Shown piece by piece: positions 19,159 through 28,144 of a stretch of 64,000 bases of DNA. Within the stretch, counting starts at the first letter, position 1, and each line of letters starts with the position of its first letter. The translations under genes were made by a program, and so were the position numbers. The notes below the pieces were generated by a model. That model searched no databases. It saw only the letters and a list, made by a program, of their open reading frames with translations, and was not told the origin of the DNA. Origin of the DNA: Rhodocyclaceae bacterium (GTDB lineage: Bacteria; Pseudomonadota; Gammaproteobacteria; Burkholderiales; Rhodocyclaceae); contig JAVBXY010000021.1 in NCBI GenBank assembly GCA_030824275.1, positions 25,719 to 89,718 of the forward strand, read 5' to 3'.

Positions 19159-19920
19159 ATGACGTCCACGCGGACACGCAGGCAGCCGCCGCCCGCCGAG
19201 GCGCGCTGGGCCTTCTTCCTCGACGTAGACGGCACGCTGATCGACATTGCCGACAACCCCGGCGCGGCGCGGGTGGACGACGCCCTGCTCGGCCTCGTGG
19301 CACGCCTCCACCATGCCTGTGGCGGCGCTCTGGCGCTGGTCAGCGGACGCAGTCTGGCCGATCTGGATCAGCACCTGGGCAGCGTGCGCATTCCGCTCGC
19401 TGGCCAACACGGACTGGAACGCCGCGACGCCGCTGGCCGTCTGCACACCCACGCCGCGCCCCCCGCCGCGCGCCGCGAACTGCGCCAGCGCATGGATGCA
19501 CTGGTGGCCAAATATCCGGGGCTGCTGCTGGAGGACAAGGGGCTGAGCCTGGCGCTGCATTACCGACAGGCACCGCAACTGGCGTCCTGGCTGCATCGGC
19601 TGCTGCATGGCTGGCTCAATGGTACGGAAGACTTGCAGTTGCAAAAGGGCAAGCGTGTGCTGGAAATCAAACCCGCCGGCTTCGACAAGGGCAGCGCGAT
19701 TGCCGAGTTCATGGCCGAGTCGCCCTTTCATGGTCGCCGCCCCGTGTTCATCGGCGACGATGCCACCGACGAACACGGCTTCTTGCGCGTCAATCTGATC
19801 GATGGACATACCGTAAAAGTCGGCGCTGGCAGGACGGCGGCGCGCTATCGCCTGGCCGATGTCAGCGCCGTGCGTGCCTGGCTGGCCGCCGCCATTCCGC
19901 TACAAGGAGAGCTTGCATGA
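19159..19920 (+). CDS. otsB: Trehalose-6-phosphate phosphatase
   Basis: 253 residues, HAD superfamily. Motif I is FLDVDGTLIDI near residue 20, motif II LVSGRS near 56, and the C-terminal GDDATDEHGF near 195. It removes phosphate from trehalose 6-phosphate. It begins 9 bp after otsA and overlaps the GH15 gene by 4 bp (ATGA). A dispersed 24-bp repeat lies in frame near the end (19815-19838) and codes for VKVGAGRTA, a position where OtsB proteins naturally have a similar VKIGTG-type motif, so the protein is not visibly damaged. Confidence 0.93.
   Translation: MTSTRTRRQPPPAEARWAFFLDVDGTLIDIADNPGAARVDDALLGLVARLHHACGGALALVSGRSLADLDQHLGSVRIPLAGQHGLERRDAAGRLHTHAAPPAARRELRQRMDALVAKYPGLLLEDKGLSLALHYRQAPQLASWLHRLLHGWLNGTEDLQLQKGKRVLEIKPAGFDKGSAIAEFMAESPFHGRRPVFIGDDATDEHGFLRVNLIDGHTVKVGAGRTAARYRLADVSAVRAWLAAAIPLQGELA
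19815..19838 (+). repeat. Dispersed 24-bp repeat, inside otsB
   Basis: One mismatch (A at position 17). In frame as KVGAGRTA, where OtsB proteins natively have a similar motif. Confidence 0.8.
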
Positions 19921-21713
19921 ACACCCTGGACCTCGGCCTGATCGGCAATTGCACGGTCGGCGCCCTGATCGACGAACGGGCCGAAATGAAATGGGCCTGC
20001 CTTCCCCGTTTCGATGGCGATGCCACCTTCTGCTCGCTGCTGCGCGAGCGCGGCGCCCATGGCGAGGATGCCGACTTCGGCTATTTCGCCATCGACCTGA
20101 CCGATTTCGAGCGGGCTGAACAACACTACCTCGACAACACCGCCGTCCTCGTTACGCGCCTGTATGACAGGCATGGCGGCATTGTCGAAGTCACCGATTT
20201 TGCACCGCGTTTCGGGCACTACGGTCGCATGTTCCGGCCCATGACCCTGGTACGCGGACTGCGCCGGCTGGCCGGTTCGCCGCGCCTCGCCATACGCCTG
20301 CGTCCCGCTTGCGACTTCGGCGCCCAGCGACCGGCGGTGACCTGGGGCAGCAACCATATCCGCTACGTGAGCGCCGGCCTGGTGTTGCGTCTGACGACCG
20401 ACGCCTCGATCACCGCCGTCCTGCAAGAGACGTCTTTTTTCCTCGAAGATGCCATCACCCTGATCCTTGGCCCCGACGAGTCCCTACATGAATCGGTCGG
20501 CGAAGTGGGGCGCCGTTTTCTGGAGGAAACCACGCAGTACTGGCGTGAATGGGTCCGCTCGCTGGCGATTCCCTTCGAGTGGCAGGACGCCGTGATCCGC
20601 GCCGCGATCACGCTCAAGCTCAACGCCTACGACGACACCGGCGCCATCATCGCCGCCATGACCACCTCGCTGCCCGAGGCCGCCGGCAGTCCACGCAACT
20701 GGGACTATCGCTACTGTTGGCTGCGCGACGGCTATTTCGTCGTCAATGCCCTCAACCGACTGGGTGCCACGCGCACCATGGAACGCTACCTGGGCTACAT
20801 CCTCAATGTCGCCGCCGGCGCCGCCGATGGCGTACTGCAACCCGTCTACGGCATCGATGGCCGGGCCACGCTGGAAGAACGGGAGGTCGCCACACTGCCC
20901 GGCTATCGCGGCAATGGCCCGGTACGCGTCGGCAATCTGGCTTACCTGCAAATTCAGCACGACGTCTATGGTTCGGCAATTCTCGCCGCCACCCACGTAT
21001 TTTTCGACCAGCGCCTGGCCCGACGGGGTGACACCGCGCTTTTCCATCGCCTCGAACCGCTGGGCGAACGCGCCGTGGCGGTGCACGATCAGCCCGATGC
21101 CGGTCTCTGGGAATTGCGCGGCAGCGCCCGCGTGCACACCTTCTCGTCGGTCATGTGCTGGGCCGCCTGCGACCGTCTGGCGCGCATCGCCGAGCACCTG
21201 GGCCTGCGCGAGCGCGCCGTGCATTGGCGCGCTCAAGCCGACCGCATCCATCACACCATCAGCGCCCGGGCCTGGAACCCGCAGCGCGGCTGCTTCGTCT
21301 CCACCTTTGGCGGCGAGGCCATGGATGCCAGCCTGTTGCTGCTGGCCGAAGTAGGCTTCGTCGACGCCGCCGATCCGCGTTTCACCGCCACGGTCGCCGC
21401 CGTGGAGCAGGATCTGCGGCGCGGCGACTTCATCTTCCGCTATGTCGAGAAGGACGATTTCGGCGAACCGGAGAACGCCTTCATCGTCTGCACCTTCTGG
21501 TACGTCAACGCGCTGGCCGCTGTCGGGCGTCGTGACGAAGCCCATGCCCTGTTCGAGAAACTGCTGTCCCGCCGCAATCATCACGGCCTGCTCGCCGAGC
21601 ATATCGACACGGAAAGCGGCGAACAGTGGGGCAACTTCGTGCAGACCTACAGCATGGTCGGCCTGATCAACTCGGCGATACGCCTGTCGATGCGCTGGGA
21701 CCAGGCTTTCTGA
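19917..21713 (+). CDS. Glycoside hydrolase family 15 protein (glucoamylase/trehalase-like)
   Basis: 598 residues without signal peptide, hence cytoplasmic. The N-terminal beta-domain (LIGNCTVGALIDERAEMKWA) and the (alpha/alpha)6 barrel with NWDYRYCWLRDGYFVV near residue 261 and ENAFIVCTFWYV near 520 identify GH15. Relatives beside otsAB hydrolyse trehalose or short alpha-glucans. It overlaps otsB (ATGA), so synthesis and breakdown of trehalose are apparently encoded in one operon. Trehalase versus glucoamylase activity cannot be decided from sequence. A dispersed repeat begins 10 bp after the stop. Confidence 0.9.
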   Translation: MNTLDLGLIGNCTVGALIDERAEMKWACLPRFDGDATFCSLLRERGAHGEDADFGYFAIDLTDFERAEQHYLDNTAVLVTRLYDRHGGIVEVTDFAPRFGHYGRMFRPMTLVRGLRRLAGSPRLAIRLRPACDFGAQRPAVTWGSNHIRYVSAGLVLRLTTDASITAVLQETSFFLEDAITLILGPDESLHESVGEVGRRFLEETTQYWREWVRSLAIPFEWQDAVIRAAITLKLNAYDDTGAIIAAMTTSLPEAAGSPRNWDYRYCWLRDGYFVVNALNRLGATRTMERYLGYILNVAAGAADGVLQPVYGIDGRATLEEREVATLPGYRGNGPVRVGNLAYLQIQHDVYGSAILAATHVFFDQRLARRGDTALFHRLEPLGERAVAVHDQPDAGLWELRGSARVHTFSSVMCWAACDRLARIAEHLGLRERAVHWRAQADRIHHTISARAWNPQRGCFVSTFGGEAMDASLLLLAEVGFVDAADPRFTATVAAVEQDLRRGDFIFRYVEKDDFGEPENAFIVCTFWYVNALAAVGRRDEAHALFEKLLSRRNHHGLLAEHIDTESGEQWGNFVQTYSMVGLINSAIRLSMRWDQAF

Positions 21714-21722
21714 TCCCGATTC

Positions 21723-21746
21723 GCCGTCACGTCAGCGCCGACTTTT
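21723..21746 (-). repeat. Dispersed 24-bp repeat, after GH15 gene
   Basis: One mismatch (A at position 15). It starts 10 bp after the GH15 stop. Confidence 0.88.
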
Positions 21747-21767
21747 TGCGAGACGGCGGTGAATTCC

Positions 21768-22121
21768 TCAGGCCTTTTTCTTCACCACGATGGGATGTGC
21801 CTGGCGACTCAGGATGAAGTCGAAAATGAATTTCATCCAGATGGTCGAACCCGCAATCGCCGACCACGTCTCATAGGACAGGCTACCCGCCACCACGAGA
21901 ACTATCGTGGTCAGGGTAATGGCGCCGGCAATCAGATTGATCGCCGCCGCATAGGGAGCATATTTCGCCGGATTGGCCGGCGACTCGCCGCGCCTGAGCG
22001 CGACCTCGGAATAGTCGCGCTTGACGACGATCCGCCAGCCCCGCCGCACCCAGAAAAAAGTGATCGGAAACAGGGCGAGAAACAATATCCAGGTGAGTGC
22101 AACACTGATATCGAAAACCAT
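21768..22121 (-). CDS. Small membrane protein of unknown function
   Basis: 117 residues with three hydrophobic helices (about 5-25, 60-82 and 88-108) and basic loops, including RRGWRIVVKRDYSEVALRRG. I do not recognise the family. GGGAG precedes the ATG at 22121; a longer start at 22139 is possible. It lies downstream of the second symporter on the same strand but behind a strong terminator, so it probably has its own promoter. It is convergent with the trehalose operon. Confidence 0.6.
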   Translation of the reverse strand: MVFDISVALTWILFLALFPITFFWVRRGWRIVVKRDYSEVALRRGESPANPAKYAPYAAAINLIAGAITLTTIVLVVAGSLSYETWSAIAGSTIWMKFIFDFILSRQAHPIVVKKKA

Positions 22122-22170
22122 CGGACACTCCCGCGCCACCCAGAGGTGACGACCTCAACAAGCCTGTAAA

Positions 22171-22202
22171 AAGAAAAACCCCGCCAATGATACCGGCGGG
22201 GT
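22171..22202 (-). terminator. Intrinsic terminator of second symporter unit
   Basis: Read on the minus strand: ACCCCGCC, nine-base loop, GGCGGGGT, then TTTTCTTTTT. It lies 58 bp beyond the symporter stop. Confidence 0.9.
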
Positions 22203-22259
22203 CCCGGACTGTGGCGACCGCCCGGCGAACCGGACGGTCACTCAAGTCACCATGCAGTC

Positions 22260-24065
22260 TTAGTGCGCGCCATCCACAGCCTTGGAACCACGCGGGATAC
22301 GCACGGCTTCGACCATGTGCTGGATGTGCTCCGGCGGTTCCTTGGTGAATTTATCCACCACGAAAGCAACGGCGAAGTTAACCAGGGCACCGATGGCACC
22401 GAAGGCTTCCGGCGTGATGCCGAAGAACGGATTGGCACCACCGATCATCGGCAGGAAATCGGTGCCCTTGATGAAGAAGATACCCTTATGTGCGAACACG
22501 TAGAACAGGGTGATGAAGAGACCAGCCAGCATGCCGGCAATGGCGCCTTCCTTGTTCATCTTCTTGGAGAAGATACCCATCATGATGGCCGGGAACAGCG
22601 AGCTTGCCGCGATACCGAAGGCCAGGGCCACAGTACCGGCCGCGAAGCCCGGAGGATTCAAGCCCAGGTAACCCGAAATCACGATGGCGACAGCCATGGC
22701 GATCTTGCCAGCCAGCAGCTCGTTCTTCTCGCTGATGTTCGGGTTAAAGACACCCTTCACGAGGTCATGCGAGACGGCGGAGGAAATGGCCATCAGCAGA
22801 CCGGCAGCGGTCGACAGAGCGGCAGCCAGACCACCGGCAGCAACCAGGGCGATAACCCAGTTCGGCAGCAGCGCGATTTCCGGATTGGCCAGCACGATGA
22901 TGTCGGCGTTAACCGTCAGCTCGTTGCCCTTCCAGCCGGCAGCATCAGCCTTGGCCTTGGCTTCCGGGTTCTTGGTCGCGTCGTTGTAGTACTGGATGCG
23001 GCCGTCACCGTTCTTGTCGGCGAACTTCAGCAGGCCGGTCTTTTCCCAGCGCTTCATCCAGTCCGGACGCTCATCGGCCTTGATGCTGGCTTCCGTCGCG
23101 TACAGATCGCCACCCTTGATGACAGCGGTGTTAACCGTGGCATGCAGGTTCAGCTTGGCCATCGCGGCAACCGCAGGTGCGGTGGTGTAAAGCAGCGCAA
23201 TGAAGACCAGCGCCCAGCCAGCCGAGCTACGTGCGTCCTTGACCGTCGGAACGGTGAAGAATCGCATGATGACGTGGGGCAGACCGGCAGTACCGATCAT
23301 CAGGGACATGGTGTAGACGAACATGTTCAGCGTGCTGCCGGCTGTCGTGGTCGTGTACTTGCCAAAACCCAGCTCGGTAACGACCATGTCCAGCTTGGCC
23401 AGCAGGGCCATGTCGGTGCCGCTCATCGTGCTGCCCAGGCCCAATTGCGGGAGCGGGTTGCCGGTGAGGTGGATCGAGATGAACACGGCCGGCACGATGT
23501 AGGCAGCGATCAGCACGATGTACTGGGCAACCTGCGTGTAGGTGATGCCTTTCATGCCGCCGAACACGGCGTACAGAAAGACGATCGCCTGACCGATGTA
23601 GATGCCGGTATCGCTGGACACGTTCAGGAAGCGCGAGAAAGCCACGCCAACACCCGTCATCTGACCAATGATGTAGGTCATCGAGGCGGTCAGCAGACAT
23701 GCCACTGCAACGGTGGAGGCCGTTTGCGAGTAGAAGCGGTCACCGATGAACTGGGGCACGGTGAACTTGCCGAACTTGCGCAGGTACGGAGCCAGCAGCA
23801 TCGCCAGCAACACGTAACCACCGGTCCAGCCCATGAGGAACAGGCCACCACCGTAACCCATGTTGGCGATCAGGCCTGCCATGGAGATAAAGGAAGCGGC
23901 GGACATCCAGTCAGCCGCCGTTGCCATGCCGTTCATCACCGGATGCACGGAACCACCGGCAGCGTAGAACTCGCTGGTGGAGCCAGCTCGCGCCCAGATG
24001 GCGATGCCGATGTACAGCGCGAAGCTGAGACCGACAACAAGGTAAGTCGTTGTTTGCAGATCCAT
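22260..24065 (-). CDS. Sodium:solute symporter, VC_2705 subfamily, second copy
   Basis: A 601-residue SSS-family symporter paralogous to the one at 13571. It shares GSVHPVMNGMATAADWMSAA, LVAAGGLAAALSTAAGLLMA and APYLRKFGKFTVPQFIGDRF. About 13 membrane helices. The loop that carries the long Ala/Lys-rich insert in the first copy is much shorter here, but a different soluble loop (ERPDWMKRWEKTGLLKFADK, then DGDGRIQYY-like acidic motif KNGDGRIQYYND, resembling a calcium-binding loop) is present. It probably imports acetate or another short acid. It lies 12 bp after its DUF4212 partner. Confidence 0.9.
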   Translation of the reverse strand: MDLQTTTYLVVGLSFALYIGIAIWARAGSTSEFYAAGGSVHPVMNGMATAADWMSAASFISMAGLIANMGYGGGLFLMGWTGGYVLLAMLLAPYLRKFGKFTVPQFIGDRFYSQTASTVAVACLLTASMTYIIGQMTGVGVAFSRFLNVSSDTGIYIGQAIVFLYAVFGGMKGITYTQVAQYIVLIAAYIVPAVFISIHLTGNPLPQLGLGSTMSGTDMALLAKLDMVVTELGFGKYTTTTAGSTLNMFVYTMSLMIGTAGLPHVIMRFFTVPTVKDARSSAGWALVFIALLYTTAPAVAAMAKLNLHATVNTAVIKGGDLYATEASIKADERPDWMKRWEKTGLLKFADKNGDGRIQYYNDATKNPEAKAKADAAGWKGNELTVNADIIVLANPEIALLPNWVIALVAAGGLAAALSTAAGLLMAISSAVSHDLVKGVFNPNISEKNELLAGKIAMAVAIVISGYLGLNPPGFAAGTVALAFGIAASSLFPAIMMGIFSKKMNKEGAIAGMLAGLFITLFYVFAHKGIFFIKGTDFLPMIGGANPFFGITPEAFGAIGALVNFAVAFVVDKFTKEPPEHIQHMVEAVRIPRGSKAVDGAH

Positions 24066-24077
24066 GTAGGTCGCTCC

Positions 24078-24341
24078 TTAGTCTTCGTGTACGTCGAATT
24101 CGCGGTCGATATCACCCATCTTCTTGGCGTAATAGAAGATCAAAGCGATAAAGATGTAGATCGAACCCTGATGAGCAAACCAGAAACCGAGCGGATAACC
24201 GCCAAGCTTGATGCCGTTGAGCATGTCGGCAAACAGGATACCTGCGCCGAACGAGACCATGAACCATACGATCAGAATCTTGGTCAGAAGTCCCAACGTG
24301 GCTTTCCAATAGCCGTGTACGTCGTGGGAATGCTGCTGCAT
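24078..24341 (-). CDS. DUF4212 domain small subunit, second copy
   Basis: 87 residues with two membrane helices (LTKILIVWFMVSFGAGILFA and the second near 50-72) and the GYPLGFWFAHQGSIYIFIAL segment shared with its paralogue at 13308. It starts with a His-rich MQQHSHDVHGYWK. A strong GGGAGGGG lies before the start. First gene of a two-gene unit with the symporter. A GTAAG direct repeat with 11-bp period lies about 95 bp upstream and links it to the two-component system by inference. Confidence 0.88.
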   Translation of the reverse strand: MQQHSHDVHGYWKATLGLLTKILIVWFMVSFGAGILFADMLNGIKLGGYPLGFWFAHQGSIYIFIALIFYYAKKMGDIDREFDVHED

Positions 24342-24680
24342 TGTGTCCCCTCCCTTTACTGCGGTGGTTGTAAGATTTGTTTCCTAGCAATATCACGGTA
24401 AGACATATTGCCTAGCGTATTTTTAGGCTCAGTCACTTACACGCGTCTTACAAGCGATGAACCATACCGGCGCGCGCCAGAAGCAGACCTTCATCAGCCG
24501 CGCCGGAAAATGCCCTCAAGCCCTCTGACTGACTGGATTGAAGACGGTACGCTATCCATGCAATGCGACACTGAAAAAGAATTGGAAAAGTGGGACCGCC
24601 GTCATGCCCTCCAGCAAAACTTTTGAATCGTCCGACTGTGGCCGGCAATACCGGCCACCAACAAAGGCGTTGACATTTTT
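24342..24680. other. Intergenic region between symporter unit and tRNA-Phe
   Basis: The 380-bp gap holds the promoter region of the minus-strand symporter unit, the candidate regulator site at 24436-24451, and the tRNA-Phe promoter at its right end. A 38-72 codon frame on the plus strand (24408-24626, inner ATG at 24510) encodes an acidic peptide ending WDRRHALQQNF; I cannot support it as a gene. Confidence 0.4.
24436..24451 (-). promoter_or_regulatory. Candidate response-regulator site (GTAAG-N6-GTAAG)
   Basis: Plus strand CTTAC (24436-24440), ACGCGT, CTTAC (24447-24451). On the minus strand this is TGTAAG repeated with 11-bp spacing, 95 bp upstream of the DUF4212 start. The same arrangement precedes the response regulator gene at 10899. 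Confidence 0.45.
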
Positions 24681-24709
24681 TTGACGCACAGCGCCTCAGC
24701 CCCTATAAT
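24681..24709 (+). promoter_or_regulatory. Sigma-70 promoter of tRNA-Phe
   Basis: TTGACG at 24681-24686, 17-base spacer, perfect TATAAT at 24704-24709, ending 13 bp before the tRNA. Confidence 0.9.
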
Positions 24710-24722
24710 GCGCAGCCTTCCC

Positions 24723-24798
<76 letters not shown>

Positions 24799-24880
24799 GA
24801 TTCCTGGCCCGCTCGGCTTGCCGCAGCGGGCCAATTTGTTTCTAATAGCGCTTTCCCCTTCGGATTGCCACCTGACCGAC

Positions 24881-26131
24881 GTGCAGCTCTTCGCTCTCGG
24901 CATCAACCATCACACCGCCCCCCTCGCCGTGCGCGAGCAGGTGGCCTTTGACCCATTGCAGATGGGCCAGGCCCTGCACGATCTGCTGCGGGCGAAGCAG
25001 GTGCGCGAGGCGGCGATCCTGTCCACCTGCAATCGCACCGAACTCTACTGCGCCGCCGAGAGTCCGCTGGCCGCCGCCGAATGGCTGGCGGAATATCACC
25101 GCCTGGCACCGCAGAACATTCAGCCCTATCTCTATCAGCATCCGCAGCAGGATGCCGTGCGGCACATGTTCCGCGTCGCCTCGGGCCTCGACTCGATGGT
25201 GCTGGGCGAACCGCAGATCCTCGGCCAGATGAAACAGGCCGCCCGCGTCGCCGAAGAGGCGGGCACGCTCGGCACCCTGCTCGGCAAACTGTTCCAGCGC
25301 ACCTTCGCGGTGGCCAAGGAGGTTCGCTCCACCACGGCCATCGGCGCCAACATCGTCTCCATGGCCGCTGCTGCCGTGCATCTGTCGGCGCGCATCTTCG
25401 ATCAGGTCTCGTCGCAGAAGGTGTTGTTCATCGGCGCTGGCGAGATGATCGAACTTTGCGCCGCGCATTTCGCTGGCCAGAAGCCCAAGCGCATCACCAT
25501 CGCCAACCGCACACTCGAACGCGGTGCCGGCCTGGCCACCCGCTTCGGCGGCGACGCCATGCGCCTGGAAGACCTGGGCGAGCGCCTCGCCGACTACGAC
25601 ATCGTGGTTTCCTGCACCGCCAGTTCATTGCCCATCATCGGCCTCGGCATGGTGGAGCGGGCGCTGAAGGTCCGTCGCCATCGCCCGATGGTGATGGTGG
25701 ATCTGGCCGTGCCACGTGACATCGAGGCCGAAGTCGGCAAGCTCGACGACGTGTTTCTCTACACCCTTGACGATCTCGGTCAGATCGTCGAAACAGGCCT
25801 CGAATCACGCCAGGCGGCGGTGATCGAGGCCGAAGCCATCATCGATGATCGCGTCTCCAACTTCCTGCACTGGATGGAGGCGCGCGACACCGTGCCGACC
25901 ATCCGCGCCCTGCGCGATAGCGCCGAGCGCGCGCGTCGCCATGAAGTCGAGCACGCGCTCAAGCTGCTGGCCAAGGGCGATGATCCGGCCAAGGTGCTGG
26001 ACGCACTGTCCCATGGCCTGACCAACAAGCTGCTGCACGCACCCACCTCCGCGCTCAATCAGGCCGAAGGCCCGGAGCGCGGCGAAATCGCCCAGCTCAT
26101 CGCCCGCATCTACCGCCTGCACGGCGAGTAG
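24881..26131 (+). CDS. hemA: Glutamyl-tRNA reductase
   Basis: 416 residues, first committed enzyme of tetrapyrrole synthesis by the C5 route: it reduces glutamyl-tRNA(Glu) with NADPH to glutamate-1-semialdehyde. Diagnostic segments are [14 protein letters not shown], the active-site Cys in [12 protein letters not shown] (near residue 50), [16 protein letters not shown] and the NADP site [13 protein letters not shown] take a GTG start at 24881 (MQLFALGIN); longer frames run into the tRNA. It is followed by prfA and prmC, the common hemA-prfA-prmC order. Confidence 0.96.
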   Translation: MQLFALGINHHTAPLAVREQVAFDPLQMGQALHDLLRAKQVREAAILSTCNRTELYCAAESPLAAAEWLAEYHRLAPQNIQPYLYQHPQQDAVRHMFRVASGLDSMVLGEPQILGQMKQAARVAEEAGTLGTLLGKLFQRTFAVAKEVRSTTAIGANIVSMAAAAVHLSARIFDQVSSQKVLFIGAGEMIELCAAHFAGQKPKRITIANRTLERGAGLATRFGGDAMRLEDLGERLADYDIVVSCTASSLPIIGLGMVERALKVRRHRPMVMVDLAVPRDIEAEVGKLDDVFLYTLDDLGQIVETGLESRQAAVIEAEAIIDDRVSNFLHWMEARDTVPTIRALRDSAERARRHEVEHALKLLAKGDDPAKVLDALSHGLTNKLLHAPTSALNQAEGPERGEIAQLIARIYRLHGE

Positions 26132-26199
26132 CTGCACTCCCCTGCTTCCACCCATCACGCCGGTCGGCGTGATTCCTGTGCCCCTTTTGCCCTATCGCC

Positions 26200-27279
26200 A
26201 TGAAAGACAGCATCCGCGACAAACTCGAACAACTCGGTGAACGTCTCGCCGAACTCGACGGCCTACTCGGCTCGGAAAACGCCACGCGAGATATGGACAG
26301 CTATCGCAAGCTGACGCGCGAGCACGCCGAAATCGGTCCCGTCGTCGAACTGTTCAGCAAGTGGCGTAGCGCCAGCGCCGACTTTTCTGGCGCTGCCGAG
26401 ATGCTGTCCGACCCGGAGATGAAGGAACTCGCCCTCGCCGAGCAGGAAGCGGCGACGGAAGCCATGGCGCGGCTCGAAGAGGAATTGCAACTGGCCCTGC
26501 TACCGAAAGACCCCAACGACGACCGCAACCTCTTTTTAGAAATCCGCGCCGGCACTGGCGGCGATGAGTCGGCGCTGTTCGCCGGCGACCTTTTCCGCAT
26601 GTATTCGCGCTACGCCGAACGTCAGCGCTGGAAGGTGGAAATCGTTTCCAAGAACGAATCCGAACTCGGCGGCTTCCGCGAGATCATCGCCCGCATCGAA
26701 GGCCAGGGCGCTTATTCCAAGCTCAAGTTCGAGTCCGGCGGCCATCGCGTCCAGCGCGTGCCGGCCACCGAATCCCAGGGCCGCATCCACACCTCGGCCT
26801 GTACCGTCGCCGTGATGCCGGAAGCCGACGACGTGGCGGAAATCGACATCAACCCGGCGGACCTGCGCATCGACACCTTCCGCGCCTCCGGTGCCGGCGG
26901 CCAGCACATCAACAAGACCGACTCCGCCGTGCGCATCACCCACCTGCCCACCGGCATCGTCGTCGAATGCCAGGACGACCGCTCCCAGCATCGCAACAAG
27001 GCCCAGGCCATGAGCGTGCTAGCGGCGCGCATCATGGACGTGCAGGTACGCGCCCAGCAGCAGCAGATCGCGTCAACGCGCAAGTCGCTGATCGGCTCCG
27101 GCGACCGCTCGGAGCGCATCCGTACCTACAACTTTCCCCAAGGCCGCATCACCGACCATCGCATCAACCTGACGCTGTACAAGATCGACAGCATCATGGA
27201 CGGCGACCTGAATGAGCTGGTCGGTGCGCTGACCGCCGAGCATCAGGCCGAGCAACTGGCGGAACTGGCGGGCGGATGA
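26200..27279 (+). CDS. prfA: Peptide chain release factor 1
   Basis: 359 residues. It recognises UAA and UAG and triggers peptide release on the ribosome. The GGQ motif is in [20 protein letters not shown] near residue 230, and the codon-recognition region (near 190) is present. It overlaps prmC by 4 bp; PrmC methylates the GGQ glutamine. A dispersed repeat at 26363-26386 encodes part of [16 protein letters not shown] (near residue 60) in the coiled N-terminal domain. Compared from memory with E. coli PrfA, this region has the same length but different residues, so the repeat seems to have replaced sequence rather than added it. Confidence 0.96.
   Translation: MKDSIRDKLEQLGERLAELDGLLGSENATRDMDSYRKLTREHAEIGPVVELFSKWRSASADFSGAAEMLSDPEMKELALAEQEAATEAMARLEEELQLALLPKDPNDDRNLFLEIRAGTGGDESALFAGDLFRMYSRYAERQRWKVEIVSKNESELGGFREIIARIEGQGAYSKLKFESGGHRVQRVPATESQGRIHTSACTVAVMPEADDVAEIDINPADLRIDTFRASGAGGQHINKTDSAVRITHLPTGIVVECQDDRSQHRNKAQAMSVLAARIMDVQVRAQQQQIASTRKSLIGSGDRSERIRTYNFPQGRITDHRINLTLYKIDSIMDGDLNELVGALTAEHQAEQLAELAGG
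26363..26386 (-). repeat. Dispersed 24-bp repeat, inside prfA
   Basis: One mismatch (C at position 23). It runs opposite to the gene and codes for WRSASADF. Confidence 0.85.
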
Positions 27280-28103
27280 GCACTATTGCGGCCGTCCTGG
27301 CAGCAGCGCGCAACAAGCTACCCGCCGCCGAGGCGCGCCTGCTGCTGGGCCACGTACTGCGGCAACCAACGGCCTGGCTGCTGACCCACGACGATGCGGC
27401 GCTGGACGAAGACGCCTTGCTCGCCTTCGCCTCGCTGGTTGCCCGTCGCGCGGGCGGCGAGCCTGTTGCCTATCTGCTCGGGGTGCGCGAATTCTATGGT
27501 CGCGATTTCCACGTCGCGCCAGGCGTGCTGATTCCACGGCCGGAAACCGAGCTGCTCGTGGATATCGCGCGGGGAAAAGTCGGCGCTGGCGAGACGGCAA
27601 ACTTCGCGGCAAAAATCCTCGACCTCGGCACCGGCAGCGGCTGCATCGCCATCACCCTGGCTCTCGAATGTCCGCAGGCCAGCCTGGCTGCCGTGGATGC
27701 CTCACCCACCGCGCTGAACATTGCGGCCACCAACGCCGACACGCTAGGCGCCCGCCTGCGGCTTGTCGCCAGCGACTGGTTCGCGGCACTCGCTGGCGAA
27801 AGTTTCGATCTCATCGTCAGCAACCCGCCCTACATCGCCGCTGCAGACGCGCACCTGTCGCAAGGCGACCTGCGTTTCGAGCCACCCGGCGCGCTGGCCA
27901 GCGGCACCGATGGACTGGACGCGATTCGCCGCATCATCGCCAGCGCACCGGAACACCTGAACCCCGGCGGCAGCCTGTGGCTGGAACACGGTTACGACCA
28001 GGCGGATGCTGTGCGCGACCTACTGTTTGTGGCCGGATTCGATGACATCGAACAGCATCGGGATCTGGCCGGCATCGTCCGCGTCAGCGGCGGGCGGAAA
28101 TAA
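27276..28103 (+). CDS. prmC: Release factor glutamine methyltransferase
   Basis: 275 residues. It uses S-adenosylmethionine to methylate the glutamine of the GGQ loop in release factors. The SAM site is [16 protein letters not shown] near 112, and the catalytic NPPY motif is [11 protein letters not shown] near 184. Between the N-terminal helical domain and the SAM domain, a perfect dispersed repeat (27575-27598) is read as KVGAGETA in a linker that appears about five residues longer than in E. coli PrmC. The start overlaps the prfA stop (ATGA). Confidence 0.95.
   Translation: MSTIAAVLAAARNKLPAAEARLLLGHVLRQPTAWLLTHDDAALDEDALLAFASLVARRAGGEPVAYLLGVREFYGRDFHVAPGVLIPRPETELLVDIARGKVGAGETANFAAKILDLGTGSGCIAITLALECPQASLAAVDASPTALNIAATNADTLGARLRLVASDWFAALAGESFDLIVSNPPYIAAADAHLSQGDLRFEPPGALASGTDGLDAIRRIIASAPEHLNPGGSLWLEHGYDQADAVRDLLFVAGFDDIEQHRDLAGIVRVSGGRK
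27575..27598 (+). repeat. Dispersed 24-bp repeat, inside prmC
   Basis: Perfect at all fixed positions; in frame as KVGAGETA in the interdomain linker. Confidence 0.9.
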
Positions 28104-28128
28104 AAAGGCGGCCGCAGCCGCCTTTTTT
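28104..28128 (+). terminator. Intrinsic terminator after prmC
   Basis: AAAGGCGGC (28104-28112), CGCA loop, GCCGCCTTT (28117-28125) with a T run of six. It lies directly on the prmC stop and may also serve the convergent cytochrome gene. Confidence 0.9.
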
Positions 28129-28144
28129 ACGGGACAAGAAACGC

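Noticed and set aside
22263..24401. 712-codon open frame antisense to the second symporter
   Set aside because: Composition rich in His, Gly and Gln, typical of shadow frames; the opposite strand carries the clear symporter and DUF4212 genes.
24510..24626. Small plus-strand frame upstream of tRNA-Phe
   Set aside because: No clear ribosome binding site or known family; it lies in the regulatory gap of the divergent transporter unit.
25430..25446. TCGGCGCTGGCGAGA in hemA, similar to the dispersed repeat
   Set aside because: Only the core matches, the AAAAG start and ACGGC end are absent, and it codes for the native nucleotide-binding motif IGAGE of glutamyl-tRNA reductase.
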